From Candidatus Binatus soli (GTDB lineage Bacteria > Desulfobacterota > Binatia > Binatales > Binataceae): 9,310 nucleotides of DNA. This document shows, piece by piece, positions 6,495 to 9,310 of the stretch. The position numbers and the translations under genes are program-made. Each line of letters starts with the position of its first letter. Position 1 is the first letter of the stretch. The DNA lies in assembly GCA_002479255.1 (NCBI GenBank), contig DLMJ01000028.1, positions 1 to 9,310 of the forward strand, given 5' to 3'. The notes under the pieces are model-generated. The model worked only from the letters and a program-made list of their open reading frames with translations, was not told the origin of the DNA and made no database searches.

Positions 6495-6502
6495 AAGGGG
6501 GG
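6495..6502 (+). promoter_or_regulatory. Shine-Dalgarno site that decides a TTG start
   Basis: AAGGGGGG lies 8 bases before TTG 6511-6513, ideal spacing for translation initiation. The in-frame stop at 6475-6477 bounds the frame upstream. No ATG or GTG codon in this frame occurs before the signal peptide, so this site supports the TTG start. The S53 peptidase gene has a similar AGGGGGG site. Confidence 0.65.
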
Positions 6503-6510
6503 TCTTCGCT

Positions 6511-9310
6511 TTGTCCAGATGCTTTTCGCCACGGCTTTTCGCCGCTGCGGGCAGCTTGCTGCTCGCAGCCGTTCTCGGGGTAATTCTGTCTTTCCCGCTG
6601 CGCGCGACGCCGCGATCGGCGCGCGCTGACCGTAACGCGCCCGGATTTCTGCACGCGCGCGATCGGGTGGCGCGCGAGGCATTCTTCCTCAGCCGACGCG
6701 GACTGAACTTTGGAGTGCCGCATGGTGCGTATCGCGCGGCGATCGCGCAGATGCGCCGGCAGGAGGGCAAAGCACTTGGAAGCGCCAGGCCGGGTGCGAC
6801 GGACTCGACGCAAGCGGCGGCTTCTTTCGCGTGGAACGCTCTTGGTCCGCTGCCATTGATTAATGAGATTCCCACCTTTGGCGGAGTTGCGTTGGGTGGA
6901 CCGCTCGCCGGCGCGACCGGACGGGTTACCGCGCTCGTCGCAGACCCGACCGTGAACGGACGGATGTTCGTCGGCACCGGCGACGGGGGAGTTTGGATGC
7001 GCGCCAATGCAACCGCGGCATTCGTGCCGATATTCGACCTCGAGCCCACGCTGTCGGTCGGCGCGCTCGCGCTCGACGCCACCACCAGTCCGGATCCAAC
7101 GCTCTACGTCGGCAGTGGAGAAGGCAACGGCTCGGCCGATTCATACTATGGCGAGGGAGTGTTCGTCTCGAGCGATCTCGGCAACACTTGGACACAACTC
7201 GGCGCGAGCAACTTTGCGCACGCGTCGATCGCCTCAATCGCGGTCGATACCACGCGGACGCCGCGAACAATCTACGCGGCAGTAACCTACGGCTCGAGCG
7301 CGAACCGGGCGGACGCGTCGTGGGTCGAGGGCGATTTCAGTCAAGACGGCCTATGGCGTTCAGCCGACGGTGGCGAGTCCTGGATTCCATATCCCGCGGG
7401 AACTTTCGGCGCCTGCCCGTACTTCACCAACGATCCATGTCCCGCAGAGTCAGTGGTGATCGATCCCGTGTCACCGGCCGCCGTTCTGGTTTCGATTCTC
7501 GGAGCCGGCGTGTTCCGCTCGTCGAATTCCGGATTCAGCTGGACTCCCGCCAGCCTGCCCTACTTGAGCGGCGGCGTCGGCCGCGCGAGCCTCGCTGCCG
7601 CGGGCGGCGTTGCGTATGCCATAGTCGGCGCGGCTGACGGTATCGAGTACGCGGGATTCTACAAATCCGCCGACGACGGAGTCACCTGGACTCAGGCGTC
7701 GGTGCCGAGCGCGACGGTCGGCGCCGCGACTATCGACGGCTCCAACTCGAGCAACTTTTCGGAGTCTTTCTTCGACCAGACGCTGGCGATCGATCCCGCC
7801 GACACAACCGGCGCAACCATCGTGTTCGGCGGCGTCGGAATCTACCGCTCAATCAACTCCGGGAGCAATTGGACTTCGCTCGCGCCGAGCGGCGGAACGC
7901 ATTCGGATCAGCACGCGATCGCGTTCGATCCCGCAAGCGCGCACAGCTTCTACCTCGGCAACGACGGCGGGCTTTATCGCTTCGGCGCCGGCACTCTCAC
8001 CTGGACCGCCCTCAATACGAGCATCAGCGCCGCGCAAGCGGATTCGGTCGGTCCTCATCCAACTAACAGCGCAGTGGCGCTGGCGGGATTTCAGGACAAC
8101 GGCACCGCGCTCTTCAACGCTGCGCAGCCGCCGGCGTCGAGTTGGACAGAATTGGACAACCTCGACGGCGGATTCGCGCTCTTCGACACGGTCAACCCAC
8201 TGTTCGCCTATCATACGTTCGCGACCACCACGGTCGGACCATGGGTTTCGCGCTCGACCGACGGCGCAGTCACTTTCAATTCTGCCGCTTCGAGCGCGGC
8301 GCTGCAGACCGCGATGGCGACGGCGGGCGACGACGGCGCGGCCTACTATCCGCCGCTCGCGAGCGATCCGGCCGTCGCCGAGCGCGTGTTGTTTGGCGCG
8401 CATTCGGTTTACGTGTCGAATGACGCGATGGCGACATGGGCGGCGCAAACGACTCAGGATTTGACCGGCGGATGCAACAGTGGCGCGTGCGCGCTCCAGG
8501 ACATCGAGATCGCGCCTTCTGACGATACCAAGGCGTACTCGCTCTCGATGGAGACCAGCACGACCTTTCGTCCCACGCCCTTCAAAATCTTCACCACCGA
8601 CCAGGCCGACCTCCAGGTCAGCGCCGGCCAGCCCAATGGCGCCGAGTGGACCGACAAGACCTCGCAACTGCTGCCAATAATATTTCCGGATTCCACGCAG
8701 GCGACCGGAATTGCCGTTGACCCGTTCGATTACAGCGTCGCCTACCTGAGCCTTTCGGGGTTCACGTCGGCTACCGGTATGGGTCACATTTTTGTGACGA
8801 CCGACTTCGGCGGCTCATGGACGCAGGCCGACGGCAATCCGACCCTCCAGAGTCCGCCACCGGCAAATGCGCTGCCCGACGTTCCGGTGTTGCGATTGCT
8901 GGTCGATCGCAACGACCCCACGGCCAACACGGTCCTGGCCGCGACCGACATTGGCATTTTCAGGACGACCGACGGCGGATCGACCTGGGCGCCGTTCAAC
9001 CTCGGGGTGATTCCTGCGGTCGCAGTTTTCGATATCGAGCAGAATCTGAGCGGCGTGGTCTTCGCCGCAACCCACGGGCGCGGGATATTTGAGCTGGCCG
9101 GCGAGGGATCGCCCGGCGCGACGCCGTCGCCAACGCCCGACCCGACAGGTTCCGCAACTCCGACGCCAACCCCGTCAATCACCGCGACTGCCACCGGCAC
9201 TGGCACCCCGTCGCCCACCGCGACTGTTACGCCATCCGCATCCGCGACCGCAACTTCGACGCGCACCGCGACTGCGACGGCAACTTTGACGCGCACCGCC
9301 ACGCCGACAG
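6511..9310 (+). CDS. Secreted BNR/Asp-box beta-propeller protein (sortilin/sialidase-like repeats), 3' end beyond window
   Basis: An exported protein built mostly of beta-propeller repeats; 933 codons are visible and it runs off the right edge. The TTG start follows AAGGGGGG and yields a signal peptide: MSRCFSPR, hydrophobic core 9-28, likely cleavage after Ala39 (SARA) or Ala32. Residues about 50-84 form a charged, probably helical segment (REAFFLSRRG, AIAQMRRQE). The propeller spans about 108-866. Asp-box motifs of the S/T-x-D-x-G-x-x-W type occur at 220 (SSDLGNTW), 284 (SADGGESW), 337 (SSNSGFSW), 386 (SADDGVTW), 447 (SINSGSNW), 763 (TTDFGGSW) and 819 (TTDGGSTW), with degenerate copies at 582 and 636. 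From 867 the chain is Ser/Thr/Pro/Ala-rich. Such proteins are often labelled exo-alpha-sialidase or WD40/YVTN/BNR-like, but Asp-boxes mark the fold, not an activity, and I see no sialidase Arg triad. Function unknown; binding to a polymer or cell surface is plausible. Confidence 0.88.
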   Translation, partial: MSRCFSPRLFAAAGSLLLAAVLGVILSFPLRATPRSARADRNAPGFLHARDRVAREAFFLSRRGLNFGVPHGAYRAAIAQMRRQEGKALGSARPGATDSTQAAASFAWNALGPLPLINEIPTFGGVALGGPLAGATGRVTALVADPTVNGRMFVGTGDGGVWMRANATAAFVPIFDLEPTLSVGALALDATTSPDPTLYVGSGEGNGSADSYYGEGVFVSSDLGNTWTQLGASNFAHASIASIAVDTTRTPRTIYAAVTYGSSANRADASWVEGDFSQDGLWRSADGGESWIPYPAGTFGACPYFTNDPCPAESVVIDPVSPAAVLVSILGAGVFRSSNSGFSWTPASLPYLSGGVGRASLAAAGGVAYAIVGAADGIEYAGFYKSADDGVTWTQASVPSATVGAATIDGSNSSNFSESFFDQTLAIDPADTTGATIVFGGVGIYRSINSGSNWTSLAPSGGTHSDQHAIAFDPASAHSFYLGNDGGLYRFGAGTLTWTALNTSISAAQADSVGPHPTNSAVALAGFQDNGTALFNAAQPPASSWTELDNLDGGFALFDTVNPLFAYHTFATTTVGPWVSRSTDGAVTFNSAASSAALQTAMATAGDDGAAYYPPLASDPAVAERVLFGAHSVYVSNDAMATWAAQTTQDLTGGCNSGACALQDIEIAPSDDTKAYSLSMETSTTFRPTPFKIFTTDQADLQVSAGQPNGAEWTDKTSQLLPIIFPDSTQATGIAVDPFDYSVAYLSLSGFTSATGMGHIFVTTDFGGSWTQADGNPTLQSPPPANALPDVPVLRLLVDRNDPTANTVLAATDIGIFRTTDGGSTWAPFNLGVIPAVAVFDIEQNLSGVVFAATHGRGIFELAGEGSPGATPSPTPDPTGSATPTPTPSITATATGTGTPSPTATVTPSASATATSTRTATATATLTRTATPT
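9109..9310 (+). repeat. Low-complexity coding repeat for a Ser/Thr/Pro/Ala tail
   Basis: From residue 867 the propeller protein becomes SPGATPSPTPDPTG and then Thr-Ala repeats such as TATATATLTRTATPT, encoded by degenerate ACN-GCN codon pairs. It is the mirror of the tail at the left edge: same composition, opposite strand, both pointing out of the window. It is probably a flexible surface stalk; any anchor domain beyond it is not visible. Confidence 0.85.

Noticed and set aside
6093..7085. A 330-codon minus-strand open frame
   Set aside because: It runs antisense through the biotin carrier, the AT-rich promoter patch and the start of the propeller gene; there is no family signal.
7849..8787. 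A 312-codon minus-strand open frame
   Set aside because: It is antisense to the beta-propeller gene; its composition is a shadow of GC-rich codons.
1..9310. CRISPR array, tRNA, rRNA, or phage/defence genes
   Set aside because: No regularly spaced repeat-spacer pattern, no cloverleaf or rRNA-like sequence, and no nuclease, helicase, integrase or toxin-antitoxin motif was seen in either strand.

Overview
The window reads as GC-rich bacterial DNA with five protein genes. Two of them are secreted proteins that run off opposite ends. The Sec-type signal peptides, the long Thr/Ala/Pro-rich surface tails, the S53 peptidase and the acyl-CoA carboxylase/MFS gene mix suggest an uncultured soil or groundwater bacterium. 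A Binatota- or Acidobacteria-like organism is my guess; no marker gene fixes it.

Layout, left to right. (1) Bases 1-2351, minus strand: a secreted pro-kumamolisin-type S53 serine-carboxyl peptidase. It has a complete propeptide and catalytic domain and is cut by the window edge inside a Thr-Ala-Pro tail. (2) Bases 2352-2958: a 607-base divergent intergenic region rich in small repeats. It holds a pair of operator-like GGAA-N-TTCC sites next to the peptidase start, a short stem-loop, two tandem 25-bp units that look like the end of an insertion sequence, three GC-rich hairpins, and a candidate promoter for the next gene. (3) Bases 2959-4515, plus: an acyl-CoA carboxylase carboxyltransferase subunit. 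(4) Bases 4524-5867, minus: a 12-helix MFS transporter whose stop lies only 8 bases from the carboxyltransferase stop. (5) Bases 6138-6350, plus: a 70-residue stand-alone biotin carrier protein. (6) A short AT-rich promoter region. (7) From 6511 to the right edge, plus: a secreted BNR/Asp-box beta-propeller protein with a probable TTG start, also ending in a Thr/Ala/Pro-rich tail cut by the edge.

How they may work together. The carboxyltransferase and the small biotin carrier are two of the three parts of a biotin-dependent acyl-CoA carboxylase; the biotin carboxylase is not in the window. The MFS gene between them, on the other strand, may move a related carboxylic-acid substrate, but its sequence does not say so. 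The two flanking secreted proteins share a tail type, suggesting a common mode of surface display.

I see no clear new multi-gene system. The most distinctive points are the split carboxylase, the tandem operator-like sites before the peptidase, the orphan insertion-sequence end, and the paired low-complexity tails at both edges.
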